Shown: one piece after another, positions 44,311 to 57,408 of the stretch | Numbering within the stretch: position 1 is the first letter of the stretch | How the letters are laid out: every line of letters starts with the position of its first letter | Source of the DNA: Phallus indusiatus | Taxonomy: Eukaryota > Basidiomycota > Agaricomycetes > Phallales > Phallaceae | Assembly: GCA_027605045.1 (NCBI GenBank) | Contig: JAQFWX010000012.1 | Span: 446,930 to 510,929, forward strand | Direction: 5' to 3' | Length of the DNA stretch: 64,000 bases | Notes under the pieces: model-generated | Told to the model about the DNA's origin: nothing | Databases searched by the model: none | The model's input: only the letters and a program-made list of their open reading frames with translations | Translations under genes and position numbers: made by a program

Positions 44311-47300
44311 TCAATTAAGGTATCCTCGGCATTTAGCAGCGCCGCATAAACAGGGTATCTTCTCTTGCTCAATTGGAAAGTGATAGTCTAATCGATGAAA
44401 AAAAAATTAACTGATGTGCACATGCTCAGTAACTTTGCTTTGACATACCGTATGTAATCTCATCGCCCAATTCAATATCTTGTTTGGCGTAAATGACGAT
44501 TTTTTTCTCGCCGTTGATAGTTATAATTTTTGCTGTACAGTTTGGATCGCATGAATGATTTATCAGACGCCTGTTTGTGAATGAAAAAAAAAAAAGATGA
44601 GAACACCGGTGAAAACAATGGCGGATAAAAAAACATACCCAAGATTACCCTTCTTTGTGGCATCCACAACGACGTTATCATCAATCCGGAATAGGTAACT
44701 GCTTCCAATACCCTGACGCTCGTACGCTTTCTCACGCTTATCCGCAACGGCCTGTCGGATAACTTCACCCACGTACTCTATAACCATTTCACCTTTGGCA
44801 ATTCGTTCCATGGCGTAAAGACCCCAGTCATGGATAGGACTGCGTGCGAATCGTAATTGTTTCTTTCGAGTTTGCAGCTGATTGAACTTGATAAGGATTG
44901 AGGTATCGACACCGCCACCACCAACGGTGGGTCCCGTATCAACGAGACTAAGAGCCAGGGCACGATTAAGATCATCCATACCCCTTGCTTGCCCACGCGC
45001 ATTAGCACGGTTAGATCGGGAAGAGGTTAAAACCGTCGGCGCTGGCGCTTCAATGGTGTTCTTGTCCGGGCCATTGACTCCGCCAGCTCCATTACCAGCG
45101 CCACCTTTAGTAGTAGCTCGAACAGTGTATTGCTTGACGTAAGAGGCTTTCTCTGAATGGGGTATCTTGTAATAACCCTCTGTGCGCGCTGAACCAGTAA
45201 CGTGGACGCGGAAGCGAGGAGGCTTCGCTGGAAGAGGTTGTTGAGTCTGCGCCGCATCTGTCTCCTCTTCTGACTCTTCTTCACCAGGCTCGATATGCCG
45301 AAATATTCCCAGTTCCTCACCAATGACGGCTTTGACGAAATACATATCTTCATCGTCCTCGCATAATCCAAGATTGCTTAATAGATCCGGTAAAGTTGGA
45401 GTGAGAGCACGAGGTGACGGTGATGCTGACGGAGAAGGCGAGCGCAACAACACGGGCGGTGGGGTCGATTCTTGAGGTTGGGATAGTAATCTTTCCTTTT
45501 CCCCACCTTTCGCACCCTTGACGACTTGTTTTCGAGACTGGTCTTTCGGTTGAGCCTTGGCTTGAGCTTGTTTGACAGGTTTCGATTTCTTCCCTTTGAT
45601 GGGAGGGGTGCCAACTCTTAGATGCGGGTCCGCCACATGTTCGGAATCGAGATCAACTTCCGCGTCGGACCTTGCAGCATCATCCGGTTGACGTTCCTGT
45701 TCAGCTTCCGACTCCTCGTCTGAATCGTCAATACGTTTGCGAGACCTAGCGTCTTTCTTAGTCGTGACGATAGTACCAGGTTTCTTAGATCTGTCCTTGT
45801 CATCCTTGATCGAAATCCCGTTCTCTTCCACCTTCCGCCGCTTCAACTGCCTTTGCTCCTCGTCCTCCTCCATCCTATCATCCTCTCCTTTCAACTTCTT
45901 CGACCTCTTCTTCTCAGCCTTCTCTTCTCGATCGTCTTCTTGGAACTCAGGTCCAATAGACTCAACACGCCGCCTCTTCTCACTTCTCTCATCTCTTTCA
46001 TCCTCCTCCCGCTCTCTCTTTTTCTTCTTCTTGAAACTCAGCCCTTTCAGGCCCGCACCTGTCCCACCACCACCGACCTTGACTTCCCCTTGCTGTGCCG
46101 CAATCCGCGCCAAGGCACCCACACCCAGTCCAAACCCAAACCCAAACTCAGCACCGGCACTTCTGACTTCTCGTTCTCGTTCTCTCTCTTCCCGGCGCTT
46201 GGTACGAGCTTCCTCAATCATTTCCCGTATCCGCAGGCCAATGACTCGCTCGGTGACATCCTTCTCCAAAAGATGTCGCAGCTCGTTCACGATAATGTTC
46301 CGGGCGTTCATAAGGAGAGAGGGTGCGTCTGTTGTGTCTGGGATTCCACTTGACGAATGGACACTGGTAGAGGGTGTAGTGGTATCGTGAATTGAGGTGG
46401 GTACGGAAGCGGCACTGCCGCCTGTTACCTGATCCAATAAAGATGACGACGAAGGCTGGTGAACACTCAAGGCAAGTGTACGACCGTTGAATGTACGTTG
46501 TGCCAGGACAAGTTGACATCGACGTGCGGTGTCATGATGCTTGAAAGTAATATAAAAGTGTTGGAAATCGTGTAGAACCTGCAAATGTTAAAAGTGCAAG
46601 AAGAAAGATAATTATTTAGTACAAACCAAAAAGTGAATTGAAGCAAAAAAAAAGCGGGCGTACCTTATCAACGTCCACCTCTGCAAAAAGGTCCCTCACA
46701 TCTTTCTCAAGCTCTTTATCACCTTCCTCACCAAGACCAATACCAAGACCGGCAACATCTAAACGAACGTACTCAAACTCCGTTTTAGCCAATTCCGATA
46801 AAACATGTTCATGGGATGCACGTGTTAGGGCATGGGTATGGGGATGACTCTTGGAAGAAGGACTAGGAATTGAATGGGATCGTGACCGTCGACGATCGTA
46901 TGTTCTTCGCCTACTTCGATCTCTATCTCTATCTCTATCTCGATCCCTATCTCTCTCCCAATCCCTATCCCTATCCCTATCCCTATCTCGTTCACGTTCA
47001 CGTTCACGACCCCGATTCCTGTCGCGGTCCATATCTCGATCTCGACTATGCGATCTTGAAGCTGACCGTCTTGATCTACCCCGTCCCGGTCCTGGTCCTC
47101 TCGATCTTGAACGCGACTGCGAACGAATGTAGGCTGAACCGCCACTGAACGCAGATGTCGAGTGACGCCATCTTGAGCGTGAGATACTTCTTGCACGACG
47201 ATCTCGGTCTCGGTCTCGATCTCTTCCAGGTGAATAATGTCGACCACCCCAATCACGATCTCTATCCCTTTCCCTATCCCTATCTCTATCCCAATCCCTG

Positions 47301-49967
47301 TCCCGAGTATCACGAGAAGAATACCGTCGATCAGAGTCGCGCTCGCGAGGAGAATAATGTCGACCATTCCGGTCCCAATCACGTCCAAGCGAATAATGCC
47401 TATCATTATCCCTATCCCTATCCCTATCCCGATCCCGAGGCGAATAGTGTCTATCATTCTCACGAGGTGAATAATGTCGGTCATTATTATTATTATTATT
47501 GTCGCGCTCTCGAGAATCGTAGTACCGATCACGAGACCGCTCTCTGTCCCTCTCTCGTGGCTCGTAATGGCGATCACTGTCGTAACGTTTGTCGTAATCT
47601 CTGTCCCGATCTTTATCTCGCTCTCGTTCGCGTCCGTTAGCTGAGCTAGGTCCAGACGTTTTGCTTGTTGTTGCTGCTGCTGTTGTGTTGAGGTTGGGCA
47701 GAGCAGGGATGGCATCATGGAGGCGGGCTTGGACGAGGGCGGTGGGTGGTGGTGGCGGTGGCGGGGCTGATGGCGCCGGCGGCAAATGTCGGTTCTTGGA
47801 AGAGGGATGAGTAGATGTAGGAGTATGAGAGTGGGCTGGTGAGGCGACAGCTGCAGATGACGATGACGACGTGGGTGGTAGAAATGTCGGTGTAGTGGCG
47901 TGGTTGAGGGGAGGAGGTGCGACAGACGAGGACGATGACGAAGTAGGTGGTGGTGCAGCCGGAGGTATCATTGAGACTGCCGAACCGTTCAAAGTAGATG
48001 GTGGTGGACCTGGACCTGAGCTTTGATTAGGCGTTGAGCTCGCATTCTGCGGTTGACTACTACTATGAGGTGTTCCGCCCAAACCATTCGTAACAATCTT
48101 CCCAGCACTAACAATCCTCCGCCGCTCTCTGTCCTTTTCTCGTCTCGCATCTTCCTTCTCTTTCAAAAACTTGTTCAGCTTCTCCTTCTCCCCATCAAAT
48201 TCGACCGTCATTTTGTATTGAGCAGCATTCGCATTAGCTGCAGCAGTAATGCCGGACAAGGGTTTGCCATGTGATTTTTGTAGGGCCTGGGTTGCAGTGG
48301 CGTGGCTGTCGAACCTGATTCAAGAAGGAAATAAATTATTTTTTAAAATTTATGGGTCCCTCTGGTGGAATCAAACCCAGAGAGATGGAAAAAAAAAGGG
48401 AAAGAGACGAACTTGATCCAGACTACACCTAACATTGCACCTGTCGCCTTGTCAACTTGCTGCTCAAAGACCTGAATTTCTCCAAATTTCTTGAAATGCG
48501 CGCGGATGTCGTTCGATAGGACAAGTGGGCCGAGCCCTTTCACAAGGATAGCGGCAGGCGGAGGAGGACCCATTGAATTTTCATCGTGCTATTTAGTAAC
48601 TTAATAAAATAAAAACCACATAGCAATGAACTAACCTCATAAGGTGGAAAAAGATAGACCTTTTCTCTGAATACTCTGACAGACTTTCCTTTCGACTCTG
48701 CACCCAAACCCTTTGTTTTCCGTCGAGGATCTTTGACGCCACTGGTACCTTCTTCACCTCCGTCAGTGCGACGAACAGACTCTTTTTCCTTGTCTTTAGG
48801 ACGCTGCGAACGCTCCCATACGTCCGCTAATCGTGGATCATAAGTTACTTTCCAATTACCACGAGGTAGACCGGGCCAGGGGAGAGGCGAAACAAGCCGA
48901 TCCTCTTCTTCGTCAAGTGCTTCCATCGCAGTATCTTGATTTAAATCCGGATTCTGAATTGGAGCATCTTCCTGAGTTGTCGACGAGGGAGGAGGAGGAG
49001 GAGAAGTAGTCAAGAGGAGTTTGCTCGTGCTCGCGATAGGTTGTGGTTGAGGTTGTGACAAAGGAGGAGTTGAGGACCGTGTGTAGGTTGGGGTTGCTGC
49101 CGAGTGTGATGGACTGGGTGGTCGTACTGAAATAGGACTGTGAGTGTGACTGAAAGAAGCTGCGGGGACAAAGGTGGAAGTAGCAGAAGTAGCAGCAGAA
49201 GTTTGATCTGAAATGGGCGTAGGTGGTTTGGAATCGGATGCAGGAAAGGCAGAGAGAGGCTGTGGAAGCATGGTAGGTGTTTTATTGGGCAGTTTGAGGG
49301 ATACGTGCTGGTGAGGACTGAGAGATAAAACAGCTTCGTGGTTGGCATCTTTGGTGAGATCAATGGGTTTTGATGCTGAAGAAACCAAAGCGGAAGGCGA
49401 TGCTGTTGTTATGGGTATTTTCGAAAGCACCGGCGAAGAGGAAGACGAAGAAGGTTTGGTTCCATTGTCGATCTCTGGACTGGGTGGAAGTGGTGCCGAT
49501 GGCGGAGGTGCCGTCGGCGGAGGCGGGGCAGATGGTAGAGGTGGTGGTGCTGAGGAAGGTAATGGCGGCGCTGTGGATGATGAGGATGTATTTGTGACTG
49601 AATTTGACGATATTAAGGTCAGATTATCGGGCTTTGGTTGTCGTATTGTTGACCATCCGCTCGTGTTGTTGTTGCTGGGACTAACGACGCCAAGCATGCT
49701 GCTGGGCGCTGTTGGAGGTTGCTTTGAGCCTGGCCACTGCATCCGACGAGCAGCAGCAGGCTGAGATGGAGGAACACGCTTGAATCCCCGCGGTGCAGTC
49801 GGCGGTTGAGGTTGTGACTGAGATAACGAGTGCATTGTGGAAATTTGGGACGGTGGGGGTGATATGAGTGTTGCAGACGACGATGCCGACGACGACGACA
49901 GCGATGAAGGCGGATGTAGTGAGTTGATGAGAGCACGAGGGCCCTTTGGAGGCGGTTTGCCCGTCAT
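44311..49967 (-). CDS. Histone H3K4 methyltransferase Set1 (COMPASS catalytic subunit)
   Basis: About 1,650 residues in seven or so exons. The N-terminus is long, Ser/Pro-rich and disordered. An RRM-like domain follows (about 48400-48590, [15 protein letters not shown]). A long low-complexity Arg/Asp/Ser region spans 46890-47640. A second RNA-binding-like segment has [16 protein letters not shown]. The N-SET region has [19 protein letters not shown]. The SET domain has [31 protein letters not shown] and ITYDYHFP, and the post-SET tail [13 protein letters not shown] ends the protein. Catalytic and zinc-binding residues are present, so it should methylate H3K4 with SAM within COMPASS. Introns of 50-100 nt were placed by consensus (for example GTATGT..AACAG at about 44575-44640). 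Confidence 0.9.
46900..47640. repeat. Hexanucleotide-like satellite encoding the Arg-Asp tract of Set1
   Basis: On the plus strand, near-perfect runs of CTATCC, CTATCT and TCGATC appear, especially at 46919-46995, 47260-47300 and 47400-47440. On the gene strand they encode (RD)n and RDRE mixed-charge runs with interspersed RHYSP units. Replication slippage could readily change the length of this tract. Confidence 0.75.
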
Positions 49968-51220
49968 CGTCGTCGCGCTCAGTGCTCAGTGAGAAACAGG
50001 AATGATTATGTCAGCAGATCGGCGTCTATCGGCCAATGAAGCCGCTCTCTTCGGCTATCCACGGCGACGGGCCACGCGCGGGCATGGTGACGGACGGACA
50101 ATGCGGGCCATAGTGGCCAGACACAACACAACAACGGCCCCTCAAATTCCTCTTTGCTATTTTCCATTCATCTTTTTGAAGCAGGGTCGTCGTTCCATGC
50201 AGCGTGTGCAGGTTCACTTTGGATGAAATTTCTTGCTTGGGAAAAATTTTATTACGGTCATTTTTCTCCTCATGTCGGATCTCATGAGAGCGAAGGGGGA
50301 AAGGTATTACTTTATGTTCAAGTACAAGAGGAAGGTTATTTTTGAAAACGGTAAGGATGTTGTGGATGTCTACTTGATATACTTGGTGTGTTTGTGCTTC
50401 AGCTCGCGAGATTCGTCATCTATAAACCGATCATGAAACAGCGATTTTCATTACAAATTTACGAATTCGTATGATCCGCCAACGCCACGCTTTTTTGTTC
50501 ATTTCTCAAGCAGATCGTCCGAACCAGGCCACCATATATATGTAATTCAGCTTCGATCGACGAGAGTCAAAATTCAAAATGCGATGCCTATCAATGTCTA
50601 TCGGACTCCGAGGGTCACCCTGAGCACCAGTCCACTCTGAAGATCTGAAGGACCTGACCCTGCTCGCGAGGGGGCGAGGGGTGGTTTTCTTTTTTTACGA
50701 CTCTTGGTGACTGGTTCAAAACACGTGGATGGATCGCGGAAACATCTTCGAAAGAAGCGACGCCGTCAGTGAGGGTTAGGTTCATGAAGCTGTGTCTCAG
50801 AGAAAACAAACCAGCCATCATCGACATCTGTTAACAAGTACCATTTGACAGTGATAAGAACTTGAAAAAAAACGAAAATCTAATGCAAAAACTATCGCGA
50901 CAGCGCAAAATAAAGAGGAGAGAGCGCACGACACAATTACGACGAGATACTTCAATGCGGAAAGCCTTCACTGCATCGCGGGAAATAGAGCTATCTCGTG
51001 TGTCATGGCAAACCTATTTTTGTTCGTCGACGGAATTTCTTTTACAAAGCCAAAAAATTTAGACAGGCCCAAGAATTTCATCAAACTCGTTATCATATTT
51101 TTATCTGGGCTGTACCTAAACGTACTTATAGTGTTTACAATTATTACAGACGATACACCATGGTACCGGTATACTAGGGACCAGGGTATCGTTACATGAT
51201 GATGTCAAGAAACATACATA
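49968..51220. other. Set1 promoter side and 3' flank of the copper ATPase
   Basis: 1.25 kb without a recognised gene. A potential hairpin (ACGATAC at 51150-51156 with GTATCGT at 51186-51192) lies just past the ATPase stop codon. Confidence 0.45.
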
Positions 51221-54200
51221 TCAAGCACACAACCCAAGCCTATCTTCACTCCACTTCCGAACCACCGCTGGTTCTCTATACGTCCACCTCAAAGACAAAG
51301 AATTCAAAACTACAGATACCGACGAAAGAGCCATAGCCGCAGAAGCCCAAACCGGAGGGAGCGTAACTTTATGACCTCCGAGACCATAAAATGCTCCAGC
51401 AGCAAGAGGAATGAGGACGATATTGTAGATACACGCCCATGCGAAATTGCTGAGGATCTTGTGGCGCGTACTTCCTGCCAGATCATGGATAGTAAGCAAA
51501 GATAACAGGTTTGAGCGGAGGATAGTGAATGAAGCGGTAGACAGTGCGAGAGACGATCCAGATCCCATTGCGAATCCAATATCTGCCTGCGCCAGAGCAG
51601 GTGCGTCGTTAATCCCGTCACCAACAAACGCAACCACTCTTCGTCGGGGGACTATGTTGCTCTCGGGTTTCTCAGAAAAATCAACAGGGGTACTATTGTT
51701 CGAGATATTTTCTCCGTTCTGCAGCTTACTAACCCAATTTTGTTTGTCTCCAGGTAACGCTCCAGCGATAACACGCGTGGAATCGATACCAACGCTCTGC
51801 GCGATCGCTTTAGCCGTGACTTCGTTATCACCCGAAATCATCCAAACATCGACGCGTAACTTGGCAAGCTCCGAGATGAACAACGACGCCTCGGGTCGGG
51901 GTGGATCATGCACTCCAAAGAGTCCAATCACTTTGAATTTCTTCCCCGTCTGGTCAACAACAGATGATGGCAAAAGGTCACAGGTTCCAGAAAGAAGCTT
52001 GACGGAAAGTAGAACGACACTTTGCCCTTTTCGCTTCCAGGAACCCAATCTGTCTCGGGTTTGCGGGGAAACCTCGGATTGGACATCGTCCATAAGCCGC
52101 TCGTTGCCGATAGCCACCTCGAATTCTGCTCCGGCGCTTGATTCTCTTAAACGAGCCGTGAGTCCTCTTCCCGGAATTTCGTTCGAAGACACGACTTCAA
52201 TTGACGGCGTCGCGTCTCGACTCTCGCTTTTGAGCTTCATATCGCACCAATCCCGTACGCCAATGGCTACCGGATGAGTCGATGTGAATTCTGCAGCTCG
52301 AACGATGGCCAAAATCAAGCGGAATTCTGCAGTCATTTGAGGTTTTTCGGAGAAATCGACGGATCCCGATAGAAGAACAGCATGATTGGCCACGGTGAAT
52401 TTTCCTCCTGTAATTGTGCCTGTTTTGTCAAGCACGACCGTGTCCAGATTTCCCAATGCAGTAAAGGCCTCGCCTCCACCGTTGGAAATTATTCCATGCC
52501 GAGCACCGATGCCTATACCGACAATTTGAGCCGTCGGAGCAGCAAGTCCAATTCCTTAATTAAAAATGTAAAACGTTAGCCATTGAAACAAATGTGCAGG
52601 GAATGAAAGTTCTTACCACAAGGGCACGCAACTACTAAAACCGCAACCGCGAATTGCAAAGCAAACAAGATCCTGCCTCCGGCATCCTGATCGCCATTAC
52701 CCCCCAACGAGGAAGGAATACCCCTCCAGCACCACCCTACGAAAACCGCACAAGCAACTCCAACAATAATAGGCACAAAGACAGCCGTAATCTTCTCCGC
52801 AATTCTCCCAATCCCACCACTAATTTTCTGAACCATCGAAGCGGTACTTTTACGTCCAGTAATCATTCCAATAATACTGTCCACCATTCTCTCACCCTCC
52901 ACGCATTCGACTTTCCCAAAGACAGCACCTGGACCGGCATTGATGGTCCCTGCGTAAATGATATCGCCTGCGTATTTTGGGACCGGTGTGGATTCTCCGG
53001 TTAGTGCTGCTTCAGTGAAATGTGCCAAGGGCGAGGCACGAGTTTCAAGTAGTGAGCCGAAATTAGAACTTGGTATACCCGAATCCGATGTCGTACTGGA
53101 AGGGGTGATGAGGGTACAGTCCAAAGGGGGTGACGAACCGGCAGGGATAAGAATTACGTCGGATTTCTCCAGGAAAGCGGCTGGAGTTGGTATCGGGGTA
53201 TCGTTAGCACCAGTTGAATTCTCGGCAGGAAGCAGTAATCCCGTATCGGGAACGCAACTTGACAAGGCAGACAACATGCTCGTGGTCTTTTGCTTGGTTA
53301 TGTGGTCTATGTATCTCCCTAGGAGAATAAAAACCTACACGCAAGAAGCTCAGTTACTTTTTTATTTTGAAAAGAACTGAAGCAGATACGTACCATCAAG
53401 AATACAGAACTATCAAACCACCCCATTCTGCCCACACTTCCAATAGCACCCGTTTGTCCAGCGACTTGAAGTCCCAAAAGCACCAGACTGGCAATATAAC
53501 CGATCGTGGTACCAAACGCAACAAGAGTATCCATACTTCCCCACATAAAAAATCGAGCAAACCACGTCATTCTAGCAGTCTTGGCACCCCTTTTCCATAC
53601 ATTCCGGATGCTCTTCCACGCACCCTTCCAAAAATACGCGCCTACACCGATTTGGACAGGTGTTGCCAAAATCCACATAATGATCGTCCCGAGCATGGCC
53701 TCGCCCCAAGCGTTTCTTTCCAATTTAATTCGAAACTTATTACTTTCTGGTAAGAGTGACATGCCGATGACCGACACGATGAACATGGGAATCGCAAAAG
53801 CTAGTGTGATAAGGAAAAGAAGTAGAATCCGATGGCTGCCGGAAGAATCCGAAGGTATGAGATCGGATGGGGGGCACGGTTTGAATGTGCCCGGTTGGTA
53901 TTCAAGGTGTAGAGCATCGACGATAGCACGAAGAGTATCGGTGGGAGGATTTGGTGTGTACGTTAATTTGACGACAGATCGATCGATTACATATGTGACC
54001 TGAAAACCGAGTGGTTTCAATGCACCGGCAAATCGTTGTCTAAAATGAAAACCCATTCAGTTTCCGAAGCACAAAAAAGGGGGAAATAAACAAACCTATC
54101 TATAGGCTCATTAAATTGTAGAGAAACTATCCTTTGTTGTTTCTTGTTTGAGTTTCCTTCTTCTTCAAGTTCTACAGTCTCGATAATGGTGCAGTCGAAA

Positions 54201-55089
54201 CCAGCATCTTCAATCTCTTGACGTATAATTTCTGCGTGTTCTTGACTTTCGACGATCACAGATCCCGATTTACCTAGTAAATTGACAGAAGGTGACTTGA
54301 CAGGAACGGAAGGCACGCTTTCCATGGCGTGGGTAACTGAATTTACACAGGACACGCAAGTCATGCCATCAATTGCGAATGAGACTTTGTATGACTTGGG
54401 ATGTTCGGATTGAATGGGTTGTGACTCGAGTAATTCAGCACCATAGCCTGCGTCCGATATTACGTTTTGAATATCATGGGCCGTCATTACGTTGGAGTCG
54501 TGTACGATTACAGCCATAGGAGGTAAAAGTTTGACCTGGGAGGACTTGATACCATCACAGGTTGAAGGATCCAGGAGACTCGTCAGCGTGCCTACACAAG
54601 AACTACAAGAAGGGATTCACTATATATCATAGAAACGTTCGACATGGTATCTTACCTGCAGGTCAACCCCTCCAGTGCGAAAGTCGATTGACATAGCTCC
54701 TGATGAGATGGTGGCGAAACAGGCTTGTCGAGGACGCTTTCTTGTGAGGTCTCGCCACGACAAGCAAGGCACGTTTGTTTATGTCTAGCCTCACGAGATG
54801 CCTTTCGATGCCCAAAAGTGTTTATGAAGGTTTTCCATCTTGAGGAAGGTATGGTGGATGGGATGGACACATTGAAACCCGCATCTTCAAGCAATTTGGT
54901 GACCGCAGCAACGTTGACGTTCCTAAAGGATACGGTTTGACTTTCTAAGGAAATTTGGAGATCGATATCGGGGTCGTTGACATCCGCGATGTCGAGGAGC
55001 TTGAAACATGCGCGGATTTCAGCGGCACACGATGGACAATGAAGATTGTCGACGTGAAGGATTGTGGTTGGGGAGCGTATAGGAGACAT
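51221..55089 (-). CDS. Copper-type P1B ATPase (Ccc2/CopA-like)
   Basis: About 1,200 residues in five or six exons. The N-terminus carries three CxxC heavy-metal motifs: LHCPSCAAE, GLTCSSCVG and GMTCVSCVN. Membrane segments include LITLAFAIPMFIVSV and MWILATPVQIGVG. The actuator has LTGES (about 52993-53008), the metal-transport helix VVACPCGIGLAAPTA, the phosphorylation site DKTGTITGG (about 52405-52430), the HP motif STHPVA, GDGINDAPALAQADIGFAMGSGSS, and the C-terminal YN and AMALSSVSVVLNSL signatures. These C-terminal residues mark Cu(I) transport. CPCG, rather than CPCA, is present; relatives in basidiomycetes also show this, as far as I recall. It should pump Cu(I) out of the cytosol into the secretory pathway. 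Confidence 0.88.
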
Positions 55090-57408
55090 AGGGGAACTAG
55101 TTCAGGAGATTCAAAGAGTAAAAGAGATATAATCCCTAAAGACATGTTGAAAGTTGGGATGAGGAATTATATATGCTCCCGGGAAAGGGTGAATAGATAT
55201 TTCAGAGTGAGGCAATTTTGTGAGCAGCAAAAATCGCGCAACCCGCAGTGAGATTAGTAAGCGGCTCATGCTGTGTGGCGTTTCTTCGGCTTGCTTGATG
55301 ATCATTGGAAGCAGCGTGACTGTCACATTCAAAAAAAATTTATCCAGGTTCCACTGTTTTCTTGAATCTTGACGGGTGCTCCATGGAGATTCCGGCTCTG
55401 TTCTCAAAGTTGTCAATGAGACGAGCTGATATTGGAGCATCTTTTCACCCAAGAAATGCGCCCAGCGATCTTGAAGGTTGGAACTTGCCAGTCCGGTGGT
55501 AAAAGTCAGCGGAAGGAAAATCTGACTAACCAGGTCCAACCACGAAGGTGAGATAGAAGCTCGTTGAAATTTAAGCCATTCAGTATCTAATAATAATCAG
55601 AATCCACACGTCTGGTGCATTTTTATTCCCCCAAGGCAACACCGAGTCGAAGCGAGATTTTCCCATAATACATACGAAACAGAACGTAATCACACGGTCT
55701 GAGCCCAACTTAAGTAACGGAATACAATTTTCGACTTAATTTTCACTCGTTTGGTTCCATAATGAATGGACAAGAACGAGTTCTGTCATGCGAACCACAT
55801 GTTGCATCAGTTCATTGTTCAAATGTTTGTTTCCTGAATCAAGGATTCTCACTGCTTGGCACTATAATTTATCAGCATCGCTGACAAGATTGTTTGTTAC
55901 ATTGTATTCCTTCATACTGATTCAAATCATAAAGGAGCCTGAGCTCGTCATTTTTTTTTGAATTTGATCCCTAAGACGTAATATTTCATATGCTTGGTGC
56001 GTGCTCAGGTTATCTAATCTCATCAATTTCCGTTCCGCGTTCATTTCGCTGTTCCCACAGTGTGTTGGGCCAGTAAAAAAAGTACAACCCGTACAAACAT
56101 TCAACAATTTTATGTTCAGTCTCACGGTTTCTTGTTTCCTAGACTTCCGATCATCCTACGGACTGATACAGTCCTTATTCAAGGAAGATATGCCCACTCT
56201 CTTTTTCAAGCGAACTGGTGAACGATGAGCCAATGATTGCGCAATTTTCGCCTATGGGTCCTTTCAAACCTTAAACCAATCTTTAATTTAATATCCCTAC
56301 CCTTACCAGTTCACGTCCATCTTTCATGTGATGTGAGCTGGCTATTAGCCGTTCAAATCCGATATCACATTAGATTGTATATCTAAAGAGATGCCATATA
56401 TACTCTTGCTTGTATGAGTACTCGTGTTTCCACAATTTATTAGACGAAATAAATGCCTCGCTGAGAACAGCAGCGTCTCAATGTGAATGCTGAAAAAAAT
56501 ATAATGTGAATGAACAGAACTTCCCCCGAAATGTAAATGAACCGTTACCAAGCATTAGGAATTGCTTATACCTTAATATTCTTTAAAGCTTATTCGTATA
56601 TTGATAAAATCAGACCATTTACAGTGGACTGGTTCCCTTCCCCAGATACAGAACTCCAGGTTATATGTCTTCCCGTGTCAGCTCCATCTTGAGCTAATTA
56701 GTGCTAGCCGTTTCCTACTCGTCCGACGTTGTTGGTCAAGCGGGCTCCATTCGCAAAAATCGCGCAATGATGGTGTGCATGTGACAGAAAATTTTTGTAG
56801 GTAAGATACATAATAGAAAATGGAAGACCTTCGGCTCAACTTTCCCACTTCGAGTCGGAGACTACTCATGATAGCGAGTAACGTAGGAGCCATTGCAGAA
56901 AAGTGAGTTAAGGCTTTACTGCTTTTTTTATGGTTTGTTTGTGTTAACGGGAGATCGGCGCGGTATCACGGCCGGCAACGCTACCCAGAGGTTTTTCGGG
57001 TCTTTCCCAAAAATTGGCCAAGATTATGGGAACTGATCCGACAATGAGGCTTGCTCCGGTTTCTTACGGCCTCGCAGCCAATTGATGATCGATGACTTCC
57101 TTCATCGCGAAAATTCTCATTTATAAACCGTCTGACTCCCCGTCATATGTAGAGTTATGAGATATATATCTCATAGGGAGACCGATACAGTCATATCCGG
57201 AACTCGCATTGAGTGCTGAGCCATGCTTTACACTCCAGGATTGTAGATCATGCAGACACACAACTGATTTGGCGAGGGGGTTTAGTAGTGGTAGAATAAT
57301 GGAATTTCATGTGCCGAATGTTTCTTCCATCATGCTCGCTCGCTCTTCATTTTTGGGACAGTACAGTTCGAGATTTTTTCAAAATCATCCCGAAAATTTG
57401 GAAGCTGA
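55090..57408. other. Intergenic region upstream of the copper ATPase
   Basis: 2.3 kb. A minus-strand open frame of 142 codons (55111-55539) and smaller ones lack known domains. No credible gene. Confidence 0.45.

Noticed and set aside
45737..46390. Plus-strand Ser-rich open frame opposite Set1
   Set aside because: Shadow of the low-complexity Set1 coding strand; the minus frame carries the conserved domains.
46919..46995. Repeated CTATCC/CTATCT units resembling a CRISPR-like or telomere-like array
   Set aside because: No spacers; the repeat is in the coding frame of Set1 as an Arg-Asp tract.
47155..47640. Plus-strand Tyr/Pro-rich open frame opposite Set1
   Set aside because: A by-product of the hexanucleotide repeat; no other support.
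55111..55539. 142-codon minus-strand open frame
   Set aside because: No domain, no splice context and unlike any family; overlaps the probable ATPase 5' region.
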